Source: DATKPE01 sp035524335
Lineage (GTDB): Bacteria; Bacteroidota; Ignavibacteria; UBA10030; SZUA-254
Reading direction: 5' to 3'
NCBI GenBank assembly: GCA_035524335.1
Contig: DATKPE010000004.1
Location: 1-64,000 of the forward strand
Length of the DNA: 64,000 bases
Part shown: positions 50,113-59,029 of the stretch, in pieces
How positions within the stretch are numbered: position 1 is the first letter of the stretch
How the letters are laid out: each line of letters opens with the position of its first letter
Program-made: the position numbers and the translations under genes
The notes under the pieces: model-generated
The model's input: the letters and a program-made list of their open reading frames with translations, nothing else
The model's database searches: none
What the model was told of the DNA's origin: nothing

Positions 50113-53100
50113 TCATCGTCCGGTTCCCTCCGATTCATCGCCCGCCTCCGATGAAACCGGAAGGGTGCCGATCCTGCAGATTTTCCTGAAATCGCACCAC
50201 GGACAGACCTTCTCCCGCTTTTGCGGCCGGACCGGAAATTCCCCCGCGGATATAGCGTTCACATAACTGTTCACCCGGTCGATCGCATGCCCGATCACCG
50301 CACGGAGGTCTTTTTCCTCAGGCACGATCCGGCTCGTCCGGCGTTTTCCATCGAACGCCGCCCCGGCGAATTCCCTGCTGGCGAGAACGATTTCTTCCTC
50401 CACCGGACTTCGCAGTCTGATCTGCACGCCCGCCGCAGGCCGGAATACACCGCGGCCCATGCCGGCAAGCAGTCGTTCCACCGCATAAAGATACACCGGC
50501 AGTTGCAGGCTGATGCCGAGCTCCAGATCCTCTTTCTGGACGGTCTCCACACCGGTTTTATAATCGACGATACGGAACAGCCCGCCGCCGATATCGACAC
50601 GGTCGATTTTACCCCTCAGGAGCACATCCCCCGCACGGACGGGCTCTTCCGCCGTGAGTTCCTGATCGGTCGATTTTTTCCCGCCGACATGGGATCCGAA
50701 GCCGGCCTCAAAAAACGCGGGGACGGTGGCATAGTCGCTTGACCGTTCGAGATCGAGGAATTCCCGGAAGATCCCCTTCCGGCCTTCTCCGCCCAGATAC
50801 CACTCCTTTTCCAGATCCCACATGATTCCCTGGAATGAATTTTCATCGAACTTCCGCCGGGCGATGGCCAGAAGTTGCTCGACTGCCTGCGCATATTCGT
50901 CCCCGGTACATCCGCCGAGCGGAGGGTTTCCTTTTTTTCTGCGGCTGCTGTAAAATTCGAACAGAATCTCATGCAGAATCCGGCCCCGTTCGTCCGACGG
51001 AACGGTATCGTCGACCTCCGGCGTCGGCATCAGCCTCAGCACCTTACCGGCAAAATACTGAAAGGGACACCGGCCGTACGATTCAAGCTGGGTCACAGAA
51101 TAGACGCGGTCCCGGTATCTCCGGAGAACGGCGAGGGTGCCTTCCGCGTCGCCGGAACCGATGCGTCCGTCGTATGCCGGATCCCCGCGGCCGGAGAACC
51201 GATCGCGTTCCACGCCGGCGGCACGCGCGATGTGTGCGATCGTCTCCCCGAGCTGCCCCGCGGTGTCACCCGCAGGGTCGCCTTCATTCACCGCCGAAGC
51301 GCCCCGCATGCGGAGATACTCATCCGCGGTATAGACCGGTTCGAGAATTTCGGCGGGCGGGGCCGCTCTGCGGTCGTCAAGCCGGACGATGGCTGAAAGC
51401 GATTCCAGAAAGGACGACGGCACCAGCTGTCGTTTCGCGTCGCGGCGCGGAGAGATCAGATAAAGATGGCGTGTGAAGTTCGAAACGGCCTGATAAAACA
51501 GATAGCGGTGTTCCGTGAGGTAATACCGTTCAATTTCCGCCCGCCGGGAGGAGCTGAAAAAAAACTCCGGCGCATAGAGCGGCGGAAACTCCCCGTCGAT
51601 CAAGCCGATGATGATCATGACGTCGATGTCGATGCCGCGTGTTTCCTCGAGGGTCGTGATCTGGACGCCGGTTCCCCATTTCTGGCGGATGTTGTAGCGG
51701 ACGTTGGGAAGTGCCGTCCTGAGCGCGTCCAGATAGGACGAGAGCGGTTTTGCGGCGGATCCGTTCGCTTCCTCCCGGAGGATTTCCATGTAATCGTCTA
51801 CGAAATAGAGAAATTTCTGAAACGCGCGGGCGTCTTTTTCGGTCCGTTCGGCATCGATGCCGACACCGGGCGGCGGCAGGAGACCTTCGGTAAGACGGAG
51901 GGTATCGAACAGGGCGAGGAGGTGTTCCCTGAATTCGCCCGGCCGGAGGGGACGGGAGAACGGGGAAAGGAGATCCGCCAGCCGGGAAATATCCGCCTGG
52001 GCCTTCGTGAGCGTCTCCTGCTCCCGGAGGAGGCGGTCCGCCTCCAGGTCATCATCGGTGCGACGGAGGTCCCGCGCGATGCGTTCACGCCGCCGCTCGC
52101 ATCCGCCGGTCCACGCGCCTTTCCCGCCCCTGATCCGGAGGAGCGACGCCGCCTCGAGAAGATTGCCGGCATCGATCGGCTCGGCCCCGGTGCCCGCCGC
52201 AATATAGGGAGCCGACAGAGCGCGCATGATATCGCGGAGCTGAAAGTTTCTCTCCTGAACTTCGAGGAGGGCGAGAAGAGCCAGAACGACCGGCGACTGG
52301 TCGAGAGAAAATCTGTCGGTGATATTGGCGGGGATGCCGTACGCGGCGAAGGTTTCCCGGAAGAGCCGGGTATACGGTCCCGGCTGAAACGTGGCGATAC
52401 AGATCCGGCTGATATCGGTGTCCGGATCCGTGCTGACGAGATGCCGGACGATGCGGGCGGCCATTTCCGCCTCATCCCGTCTCGTGGCCACCTCCATCAG
52501 CGTGATTTCTCCCCGCGCATCATAAGGATCGTCGGCACCGCCGCCGAAACAGTTCCGGGCGAGGTGTTCGACGAGCGGCCGGTCGGAAAACTGAGCCGCG
52601 GGCTGTTCACGGAAACCGATCTCGCGGAATTTCCGGTAATTGTCGCCCAGGTGGCCGAAGAGGCGGGGATTCCCCCGGTGATAATCGAACGAAACGACTG
52701 TTCCGATTCCGGGAATATCCGAGAGAAAGGCGAGGAGGGTGAGCTCGGGGTCCGAAAACCGGTCGAACCCGGAGACCACGACCAGATCGACGTCGGGAAA
52801 ACGTCCCCGCACCCTGCCGGCCGTCTGCTCGTCCCACGATTCGTTGAACCGTTTAAGGTACCCCGCGGCGTCGATGAACCGCGCGCCGAGGAGGCGTTCA
52901 TATTCCTCGTAGATCGTGATGACGTCGCGGAGCTTGTACTGTTCAACCGGATCGGCGGTATCGAGTTCGGCCAGGAGGACCGACGGATAAATTCCCTGTT
53001 CTTTCATCGTGTTGATGACACGGATGATTTTCTGGAATGTGCCCTGGGGAAGGAATCTTCCGTCCCGCGGAGACCGGAAATACCGGAGGGAAGCCCGGAC

Positions 53101-53397
53101 ATTCAGAATGGCCTGATGAAAGAGGATCGCCTGCGACGGCCCGTCGACGACACGCCGGGGGGGACAGCAGGTGGAATACAGTTCGACGGCAAGTGTTCCG
53201 AGCGTGTAGAGATGAAACCGGGCGGCGGTCCGGCTCGGGAGGGCGTTGAGATAGCGCCGTTCCGCATCGCGCACTTTTCTCCGGGTCGGGACGACATGGA
53301 TAAAGGTCGACGGCCGCCCTTCGCGGAGCCGTTCCGCGATCAATGCGCCGGCGTCTGCGACCGGGGAGGGAAAATTTTTTTGCAGGAGAACGGGCAT
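50113..53397 (-). CDS. AddB-like ATP-dependent nuclease subunit (PD-(D/E)XK, Fe-S)
   Basis: The 1094-aa protein resembles AddB, the helicase-like and nuclease subunit of AddAB double-strand-break repair. The N-terminal part is a UvrD-like fold without a Walker A, with TTLEETRGIDIDVMIIIGLIDGEFP as a helicase-like block. The C-terminal RecB-type nuclease has LLRGKIDRVDI and FRIVDYKTG. Four cysteines fit the AddB Fe-S cluster: one in SYGRCPFQYF and three in VCPWCDFRKIC, spaced CxxCx5C. No addA lies beside it within the window, which is unusual for this pair. Confidence 0.87.
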   Translation of the reverse strand: MPVLLQKNFPSPVADAGALIAERLREGRPSTFIHVVPTRRKVRDAERRYLNALPSRTAARFHLYTLGTLAVELYSTCCPPRRVVDGPSQAILFHQAILNVRASLRYFRSPRDGRFLPQGTFQKIIRVINTMKEQGIYPSVLLAELDTADPVEQYKLRDVITIYEEYERLLGARFIDAAGYLKRFNESWDEQTAGRVRGRFPDVDLVVVSGFDRFSDPELTLLAFLSDIPGIGTVVSFDYHRGNPRLFGHLGDNYRKFREIGFREQPAAQFSDRPLVEHLARNCFGGGADDPYDARGEITLMEVATRRDEAEMAARIVRHLVSTDPDTDISRICIATFQPGPYTRLFRETFAAYGIPANITDRFSLDQSPVVLALLALLEVQERNFQLRDIMRALSAPYIAAGTGAEPIDAGNLLEAASLLRIRGGKGAWTGGCERRRERIARDLRRTDDDLEADRLLREQETLTKAQADISRLADLLSPFSRPLRPGEFREHLLALFDTLRLTEGLLPPPGVGIDAERTEKDARAFQKFLYFVDDYMEILREEANGSAAKPLSSYLDALRTALPNVRYNIRQKWGTGVQITTLEETRGIDIDVMIIIGLIDGEFPPLYAPEFFFSSSRRAEIERYYLTEHRYLFYQAVSNFTRHLYLISPRRDAKRQLVPSSFLESLSAIVRLDDRRAAPPAEILEPVYTADEYLRMRGASAVNEGDPAGDTAGQLGETIAHIARAAGVERDRFSGRGDPAYDGRIGSGDAEGTLAVLRRYRDRVYSVTQLESYGRCPFQYFAGKVLRLMPTPEVDDTVPSDERGRILHEILFEFYSSRRKKGNPPLGGCTGDEYAQAVEQLLAIARRKFDENSFQGIMWDLEKEWYLGGEGRKGIFREFLDLERSSDYATVPAFFEAGFGSHVGGKKSTDQELTAEEPVRAGDVLLRGKIDRVDIGGGLFRIVDYKTGVETVQKEDLELGISLQLPVYLYAVERLLAGMGRGVFRPAAGVQIRLRSPVEEEIVLASREFAGAAFDGKRRTSRIVPEEKDLRAVIGHAIDRVNSYVNAISAGEFPVRPQKREKVCPWCDFRKICRIGTLPVSSEAGDESEGTGR

Positions 53398-53453
53398 GGG
53401 ATCTTATCCGGTTCCGGCGTTATGCGAACCTGTCCGGCGCCGGATGAGGGAAA

Positions 53454-53645
53454 TCAGATTCGGTAGCGCTCGGGGACGTACGTCCGGAATAGTTCCATGA
53501 GCCGCCGGCGGCGGATGTCATCGAGCTCCTCGTCGTCCTTGTCCCGCTTCCTCATCATCTCAAACTCGTCGAGATCCTTTCCGCGCATTTTATGCGCATA
53601 CTCTCCGAGCTGTTTGATCATGTTATGCTGTTCGACAATCGTCAT
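53454..53645 (-). CDS. Small charged protein, unknown function
   Basis: A 63-aa product from the ATG at 53645, whose ATGA overlaps the stop of the upstream membrane-protein gene. It is helical and highly charged (HKMRGKDLDEFEMMRKRDKD followed by a run of Glu, Asp and Arg), with a coiled-coil look, and ends LFRTYVPERYRI. No family is recognised. Position and coupling to both neighbours support it as a real gene. Confidence 0.6.
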   Translation of the reverse strand: MTIVEQHNMIKQLGEYAHKMRGKDLDEFEMMRKRDKDDEELDDIRRRRLMELFRTYVPERYRI

Positions 53646-54142
53646 TGTTGTACCCGTCGTCGTGTGGAATAAAGACAGATGATCAGCTCCGCCGCCGCCA
53701 TCGCCCCGCCGAACCAGACACTGCCGGAAAGGAAGAGGCGGGAGACCGGCCGGTCGTTCACCGGGACCAGGTGCGCCCTTGCACCGGCGAGCGCAGAGAA
53801 CGTATAGCCGATGCCGCCGGTAAGAAGCCAGAACGGCACGCGGGTGAGCGCCGCAGGCCAGAGAGCCCCGGGGGGAAGAAAGGGTCGAAGGAGATGGCGC
53901 CAGACCGAGCAGGCGCTCCAGAACAGAAGCGACAACGCGGTCCCCGCCGCCATCGTCCAGACGATCAGCGAAACCGTTGCCGGGGCGCGCAGGAGAAAAC
54001 ATGCAAGAAGAATTCCGGCAAAGAGAATGCCGATGACCGCATTCCTCAGCACACCCGCCATCGGACGGGGCGCCGGATCGTACAGCACCAGCCAGGCCGG
54101 ATCAGGGCCTGCCGTCGATGTGCCAGAGGGCGTCTTTGACAT
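53642..54142 (-). CDS. Four-helix membrane protein, unknown function
   Basis: About 166 aa with four predicted membrane helices (AVIGILFAGILLACFLL, VSLIVWTMAAGTALSLLF, VPFWLLTGGIGYTFSAL and SGSVWFGGAMAAAELIICLY). The start is uncertain: the ATG at 54142 lies 41 nt inside the cyclase gene, and one at 54061 would give 139 aa. Lack of a recognisable family prevents a functional call. It sits between a class III cyclase and the small charged protein in one transcript. Confidence 0.6.
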   Translation of the reverse strand: MSKTPSGTSTAGPDPAWLVLYDPAPRPMAGVLRNAVIGILFAGILLACFLLRAPATVSLIVWTMAAGTALSLLFWSACSVWRHLLRPFLPPGALWPAALTRVPFWLLTGGIGYTFSALAGARAHLVPVNDRPVSRLFLSGSVWFGGAMAAAELIICLYSTRRRVQQ

Positions 54143-54824
54143 ACGGCCAGGTGACATAGCGGAATCCATAGATGTCGCTCTCGTGCAGGCCGGTGAATTT
54201 GTCGGCCAGTGCAATCGCCTTGTTGTGAGGCTTGAGCAGTTCGAGCCGGAGCACGTCGTTCTTTGTGCGAAGGACCCGCTCCGGATAGCGTTCTGCAAGC
54301 TCGACGCCCGCGTGATCGAGCACCGTCCCGTACGGACCCGCGAGTTTTTGGAGGCGTGCGCCGCTGTTCATCGGATACCCGACGAAATCCGCCTCATTCA
54401 GCTCGGGAATGAATGTCTCCGGGTCGATCCGGACGACCTCGCCGGTTGAAATGCCGATGCCGAAGCCGCTGGGGGACGGAAACTGCAGGCGTTTTGCGAT
54501 GTACCAGTAGCGCTTGTGGATCTCGAACGAGGCGGCAAGCGCCCAATGGAGTGCTTCGGCGCGCGACGAATGGTCCTTCGCCTCCCAGATGAGGACGAAA
54601 CCGTCGCCCAGAAATTTATGGAAGGTATGCTTGTAAAAAAAAGCCAGTTGGATGACCCTGTCGTAGACCGTTTCGATAATACGGATGACTTCCGCGGCGC
54701 TCATCGAGAGGGACCAATGGGCAAATCCCCGGAGATCGGCGTACACCACCACGACGTCGAGTTTCTCCCCATGGATGAGCGACTTTCTTTCCGTCAGTGT
54801 CAGGGATGTCTGTTTGAGGTACAT
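54102..54824 (-). CDS. Class III adenylate/guanylate cyclase domain protein
   Basis: A 240-aa stand-alone cyclase homology domain: metal Asp in VVVYADLRGFAHWS, substrate Lys and second metal Asp in FHKFLGDGFVLIWE, the beta-strand FGIGISTGEVV, and the transition-state Asn/Arg in YPMNSGARLQ. All key positions look occupied, so it may make cAMP or a related cNMP. There is no attached sensor or membrane domain. The ATG (MYLKQTSL) follows GAAGGA and starts 4 nt after the upstream gene's stop; the frame is open further up without homology. Confidence 0.82.
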   Translation of the reverse strand: MYLKQTSLTLTERKSLIHGEKLDVVVVYADLRGFAHWSLSMSAAEVIRIIETVYDRVIQLAFFYKHTFHKFLGDGFVLIWEAKDHSSRAEALHWALAASFEIHKRYWYIAKRLQFPSPSGFGIGISTGEVVRIDPETFIPELNEADFVGYPMNSGARLQKLAGPYGTVLDHAGVELAERYPERVLRTKNDVLRLELLKPHNKAIALADKFTGLHESDIYGFRYVTWPYVKDALWHIDGRP

Positions 54825-54828
54825 GCCG

Positions 54829-55464
54829 TTATCCTTCGTTATGATCCATCTGGAGAAATCCCCGCACATCGCCGGCGCCTTCGCGGACCACAACCGGGCG
54901 GTCCTCCGTCAGGTCGAGAATGGTTGAAAATTCCTGGCCTCCCGGTCCTCCGCCCAGCATAAGATCGACCCTGTCGCCCAGCGATTCAAAAATGCTTTCC
55001 GGGTCGGTGACGATATCTTCGCCGGCATCGGGCACGCTCGCATTGAGGAGGGGATGGCCGAGTTCGCTCACGAGCATCTGGCAGATGGAATTATCGGGAA
55101 CCCGGATGCCCACGGTCTTCCGTTTTGAAATCAGGCTCTTCGGGAGCTGTTTCAGGCGGGCGGCGGGAAGGATGAACGTGTACGGTCCGGGGACGCACTG
55201 CTTCATCAGCCGGTAGGCGGTATTCGACACTTTTGCGTATTCGGCGATATGGCTGAGATCGGAGCAGATAAAGCTGAACGTTTTGGATTTGTCCTGCCGT
55301 TTCAGCCGGTAGATCCTTTCGATCGCCGCGCTGTCGAAAATACTGCACCCGATGCCGTACACCGTGTCGGTCGGATAGATGATGATGCCGCCCCGTCGCA
55401 GTACTTCCGCCGCCTTTGCAATGTGCCGTCCCTGCGGATTCTGCGGATGTACACTCAGAAACAT
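54829..55464 (-). CDS. YciO/Sua5/YrdC-family protein
   Basis: The 211-aa product has the YrdC fold: GGIIIYPTDTVYGIGCSIF, RIYRLKRQDKSKTFSFIC, PGPYTFILPA, KTVGIRVPDN and LGHPLLNASVPDAGEDIV. The opening HPQNPQGR resembles the YciO branch. True Sua5/TsaC makes threonylcarbamoyl-AMP for tRNA t6A; the YciO branch is less certain. Visible KRxxxK and S/N residues are those expected of the family. Confidence 0.88.
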   Translation of the reverse strand: MFLSVHPQNPQGRHIAKAAEVLRRGGIIIYPTDTVYGIGCSIFDSAAIERIYRLKRQDKSKTFSFICSDLSHIAEYAKVSNTAYRLMKQCVPGPYTFILPAARLKQLPKSLISKRKTVGIRVPDNSICQMLVSELGHPLLNASVPDAGEDIVTDPESIFESLGDRVDLMLGGGPGGQEFSTILDLTEDRPVVVREGAGDVRGFLQMDHNEG

Positions 55465-55477
55465 GTCCGTCGGTCGT

Positions 55478-56560
55478 TCAATCCTGATGAAGAACTGCCT
55501 GCCGGGATTCCCCTGCTTCGGGAATCATTCCGGGATCTGTGATACTGCCCAGCTTCCCCTCGAAACGCGTCAGCACCTTGTCCGCTTCCTCATATTTCTT
55601 CCTTGCATTCTCGACATGCGTTCCGAGGACATCGAACACGCCCCGGATTCCCGCCACATCGCCCTGGAGAGTTCCGAGGGCGTTCTGAATTTCCCGGGCA
55701 CGTTCTTCGATCCGCATGCCCCGGAGACCGAGAGTGATCACCAGAAGATAGGCATACAGGCTGTTCGGCGACACCGGGACCACCCGCCGGTGCATGGCGT
55801 AGGCATAGAGTCCCTCGCCGGCGGAATTTTCGCGGTTCGTGATCACTTCATAATAAATGTTCTCCGCCGGAATATACATCAGCGCGAACGGAAAGGTCCC
55901 TTCATCGGGAAGAATGTACTTGCCGGCGATGCTGTCGATATGTTTTTTCACGTCGGCAATGAAGCTCCGCTGGGCGGTCTTCCGGTCCTGATCCGAGCCG
56001 GCATCGGTCATTCGTCTGAAATTCTCGAGCGGAAATTTGGAATCGACCGGTGTAAGCAGGCCCGAGGTTCTGATGACCGCATCGACCACGACGCCGCTCC
56101 GGAACCGGTACTGGACGTCGAAATGCTCCCCGGGAAGAACCTGCCGGAGAAGATCCTCCAGCAGAAATTCTCCGACGCCGCCGCGGAGTTTCGGCGCACG
56201 GAGCAGATTGTCAAGCCGGGAGACGCTCTCACCGAGATCCTTGATCTCCTCCGTCGCCCGCTGGAGTTCCCCGAGATTCCGCTGAACATCCCCGATGATG
56301 CGTGCCGCACTGTCCAGCCTCGTCCCGACCGTCTGGGTCTGCGACTGGAGCTGTCCGGCAACCGTACCGAGCTGGTGATTGATATTTTCGGTCACCATTC
56401 TGAGATTTTCCCTCATTTCACTCCGGAGGGAATCGGTCTGCTGCTGAACCAGCAGGACCGTCTGCGTGTCGGGACCGCCGGCCCGGGGGGCGCGGCTCCG
56501 CAGGAGGGCAAACAGCAGAATACAGCAGAGGAGCGATATGAGGATGACGGCAATGATCAC
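55478..56560 (-). CDS. rmuC: RmuC-family protein
   Basis: The 360-aa product has an N-terminal membrane helix (residues 1-20), a coiled coil with QQQTDSLRSEMRENL and following (about 35-110), and the RmuC nuclease-like domain: RGGVGEFLLEDLLRQVLPGE, VVDAVIRTSGLLTPVDSKFPLENF, KKHIDSIAGKYI, DEGTFPFALMYIPAENIYYE and LYAYLLVITLGLRGM. RmuC limits inverted-repeat recombination. The start is a GTG. The gene heads a run that also holds YciO, cyclase, two small genes and AddB. Confidence 0.92.
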   Translation of the reverse strand: MIIAVILISLLCCILLFALLRSRAPRAGGPDTQTVLLVQQQTDSLRSEMRENLRMVTENINHQLGTVAGQLQSQTQTVGTRLDSAARIIGDVQRNLGELQRATEEIKDLGESVSRLDNLLRAPKLRGGVGEFLLEDLLRQVLPGEHFDVQYRFRSGVVVDAVIRTSGLLTPVDSKFPLENFRRMTDAGSDQDRKTAQRSFIADVKKHIDSIAGKYILPDEGTFPFALMYIPAENIYYEVITNRENSAGEGLYAYAMHRRVVPVSPNSLYAYLLVITLGLRGMRIEERAREIQNALGTLQGDVAGIRGVFDVLGTHVENARKKYEEADKVLTRFEGKLGSITDPGMIPEAGESRQAVLHQD

Positions 56561-57005
56561 GACGTCGTCCGGTACGGACAGGGAAGATCAGCGGGAGAGA
56601 AACCGGGACACATCACCATGCAGCTCCAGATGAATATCGTGACAACCCCTACGGAGACCCGGCCGGGAATAATATCCGGTATCGTCCGCCAATATAGGAA
56701 ATTTTGAGCAAATATAAACGGCGGCACTTCATCGATACCCACGGGACAGACCGGGCCGGACAGGCAGTGCCGGTCATTATTGCTCATCACCCGTTTGCTT
56801 CCGAACGTCCCTTTCGGTCGCAAAACTTCCCGCATCACCGGAAGGATCATCGGCCGCATCGCTCAGACAGAGTGAACCGGACGTGGGAATCGAATGAAGA
56901 TGCGCGGGACAGAAACATTGGGGAAGACGCCCGGCCGGCGGGATTGTCCGTAAATTCCGCGCACCGATCGGGCCGGAGTGGACTTCCCGCCGGTGAGGCC
57001 CCCGA
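56561..57005. other. 445-nt gap without a recognised gene
   Basis: Lies upstream of rmuC and downstream of moaC-moaB. Open frames on both strands have no motif or plausible start signal. Several AT-rich patches (TTTATATTTG, TATATTGG on the minus strand) sit near 56690, but no TTG-17-TAnnTT match was found. It could hold the rmuC promoter or decayed sequence. Confidence 0.5.
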
Positions 57006-57956
57006 TTATTTCCCTGCCCGGCGCCGGGTCCGGGATCGGATTTTCCTCCCGCCATGTCCTTCGCCGCGGAGCATGGGAAATGCGTGGAGGACGGCGGGGA
57101 AAAGAGATCTGACGGCATCTTCCGCGCCCCGGATGGATCCGGGAAGATTGATGATCACCGTCCGGCCGCGCACCCCCGCGACGCCGCGGGAGAGCATCGC
57201 CGTCGGTATGCGGTTCTGGCCGTACGCTCGGAAGGTTTCCTCGACTCCGTCCAGCCGCCGCGTGATGACGTTGCTTGTCGCGTCGGGGGTCACATCCCGC
57301 GGGCCGACTCCCGTTCCGCCCGTGGTCAGGATGAGATCGAGACCGGGAGATTCGCACCACGAGAGGAGGGTCCGCTCGATTTCCCACTGCTCGTCGGGAA
57401 CGACGGCATAATGCCGCACGGTGAAGCCGAGGGAACCGAGCTGATCGGCAAGATATTTTCCGGAAAGGTCCTCGGTGAATTTTTCGCTTACGCTGTCGCT
57501 GGTCACAAGAACCGCAGCGGTCAGGCCCGCGGCAGAACGGGTCGTCGACGAAACACCCCCCTGTTTCCCGATCAGCCGTGCAGACCGGATTTCCATGCCG
57601 TCGTCAATGATCTTCAGCATGTCGTAGAGCGTCAGCGCTGCGGCCGTGACTGCAACGAGCGCTTCCATTTCAACTCCGGTTTTCCAGACGGCCTTCACTT
57701 CTGCACGGATCTCCAGCGATCCGGCGCCGAGCGAGATATCGACCCGGACGAAATCGACCGGAACCTGATGACAATACGGGATCAGGAGAGCCGTCTGTTT
57801 CGCCGCCTGGATGCCGGCAATTTTCGCCACACCGACGGGATCGGCTTTCGGAACGGTCCCCTTCCGGATTGCCCGGATTGTCGCCGGTGCGGCGATGAGC
57901 GTACATGATGCGACCGCGGAGCGGAGTGTATTGGGTTTTGCTGAAACGTCTCTCAT
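57006..57956 (-). CDS. MoaC-MoaB fusion, molybdenum cofactor synthesis
   Basis: A 316-aa two-domain protein. Residues 1 to about 145 are MoaC (cyclic pyranopterin monophosphate synthase): KGTVPKADPVGVAKIAGIQA, the IPYCHQVPVD active site and GVEMEALVAVTAAALTLYDM. Residues 150-316 are MoaB/MogA (molybdopterin adenylyltransferase): AVLVTSDSVSEK, LILTTGGTGVGPRDVTPDAT, and SRGVAGVRGRTVIINLPGS. The usual KGDV of MoaC reads KGTV here. The fusion joins the second and a late step of cofactor synthesis. Shine-Dalgarno AAGGA precedes the ATG; moaA is upstream. Confidence 0.93.
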   Translation of the reverse strand: MRDVSAKPNTLRSAVASCTLIAAPATIRAIRKGTVPKADPVGVAKIAGIQAAKQTALLIPYCHQVPVDFVRVDISLGAGSLEIRAEVKAVWKTGVEMEALVAVTAAALTLYDMLKIIDDGMEIRSARLIGKQGGVSSTTRSAAGLTAAVLVTSDSVSEKFTEDLSGKYLADQLGSLGFTVRHYAVVPDEQWEIERTLLSWCESPGLDLILTTGGTGVGPRDVTPDATSNVITRRLDGVEETFRAYGQNRIPTAMLSRGVAGVRGRTVIINLPGSIRGAEDAVRSLFPAVLHAFPMLRGEGHGGRKIRSRTRRRAGK

Positions 57957-57974
57957 ATTCTATCCTTGGTTTTT

Positions 57975-57992
57975 CCCGGCGCTTCCGCCGGG
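57975..57992 (-). other. Short stem-loop between moaA and moaC-moaB
   Basis: Stem CCCGGCG / CGCCGGG with a 4-nt loop in the 56-nt gap. On the minus strand it is followed by AAAAA, so it is not an intrinsic terminator; it might adjust mRNA stability or processing. Confidence 0.3.
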
Positions 57993-58012
57993 ATGGCGGG
58001 AGAAAAGTGCGA

Positions 58013-59023
58013 TCATCCCCCTATACTGCTCATGGTCCTGTCCGGACGGACGAATTCGGGCCTGTTGATATGATGTCCTTCCTCTTTATTATAGACGGCC
58101 ACTTCGATGACGTGCGCAATGCTCTCATCCGACGCACCATCCCTGAGCATTTTCCCGAGGTCGGTCTCCCGGAGGGAAAACAGACAGGTGCGAAGATGGC
58201 CGTCGGCGGTGATCCGGATGCGGTTGCACGATCCGCAGAAAGGCTGGCTGACCGAACTGATAACGCCGATTTCACCGGACCCATCGACAAACCTGAACCG
58301 TTCAGCCGGCTCGCCGTGTGCCGTCGGGAGTGGTTCCAGGGCAACTCCGGTTGCCGCGGCAACCCGGGCGAGGACTTCCCGGGTGGGGACCACATGATCC
58401 GGCGTCCAGCCGTCCCCGGCGCCGATCGGCATGAATTCAATGAATCTGACAACAAGCTGTCGTTCACGGGCAAACCGGGCCAGGTCGCCGATTTCGTGAT
58501 CGTTGATCCCTCTCAGGAGGACGACATTGACCTTGATCGGCCGGAGACTGGTTCGTTCCGCCGCCTCAAGACCCTTCATGACAGCGGCATGATAATCCCG
58601 GCGCACGATGGCTGAAAAGGTTGCGGGCGTGAGCGAATCGATGCTGATATTGATGCGATGGAGCCCGGCATCGGCGAGCGCCGCCGCATGTTCTGTGAGG
58701 AAATACCCGTTGGTTGTCAGCGCGATGTCTCTGATGCCGGGGATCGCGCGCAGATTCCTGATAAGGTCGGGAAGCCCGTGCCGCATGAGCGGCTCACCGC
58801 CGGTGAGCCGGAGTTTCGATACGCCGAGAGATGCCGCAACCGATGCGATGCGTGTTATTTCCCCGAAGGTGAGGAGATCTTCACTCTGCTGCCAGGTCAT
58901 TCCCTCTGCGGGCATGCAGTACTTGCACCGAAAATTGCATCTGTCGGTCACCGATATCCGGAGGTTATCGATCCTCCGGCCGAAGGAATCGACCAGGCGC
59001 CGTTCACCTGAGGGGTCACGCAT
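58013..59023 (-). CDS. moaA: MoaA, GTP 3',8-cyclase
   Basis: Radical-SAM enzyme for the first step of Mo-cofactor synthesis. The 336-aa product has the SAM cluster Cys29, Cys33, Cys36 in TDRCNFRCKYCMP, SKLRLTGGEPLMR, and the C-terminal second cluster CGSCNRIRITADGHLRTC. It ends in the essential Gly-Gly (SSIGG). It lies 6 nt after the cytochrome b gene and belongs to the transcript of the Mo oxidoreductase. Confidence 0.97.
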   Translation of the reverse strand: MRDPSGERRLVDSFGRRIDNLRISVTDRCNFRCKYCMPAEGMTWQQSEDLLTFGEITRIASVAASLGVSKLRLTGGEPLMRHGLPDLIRNLRAIPGIRDIALTTNGYFLTEHAAALADAGLHRINISIDSLTPATFSAIVRRDYHAAVMKGLEAAERTSLRPIKVNVVLLRGINDHEIGDLARFARERQLVVRFIEFMPIGAGDGWTPDHVVPTREVLARVAAATGVALEPLPTAHGEPAERFRFVDGSGEIGVISSVSQPFCGSCNRIRITADGHLRTCLFSLRETDLGKMLRDGASDESIAHVIEVAVYNKEEGHHINRPEFVRPDRTMSSIGG

Positions 59024-59029
59024 TCCCGG

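Noticed and set aside
51466..53466. A 666-codon open frame on the plus strand
   Set aside because: Antisense shadow of the AddB-like gene; no motif and no start signal.
56557..56859. A 100-codon frame ending at the rmuC start (GTGA overlap)
   Set aside because: The overlap looks like coupling, but the product has no motif, no Shine-Dalgarno and a Pro/Cys-rich composition of non-coding DNA.
57975..57992. Intrinsic terminator between moaA and moaC-moaB
   Set aside because: The stem is followed by A residues on the transcribed sense, not T; the operon probably continues.
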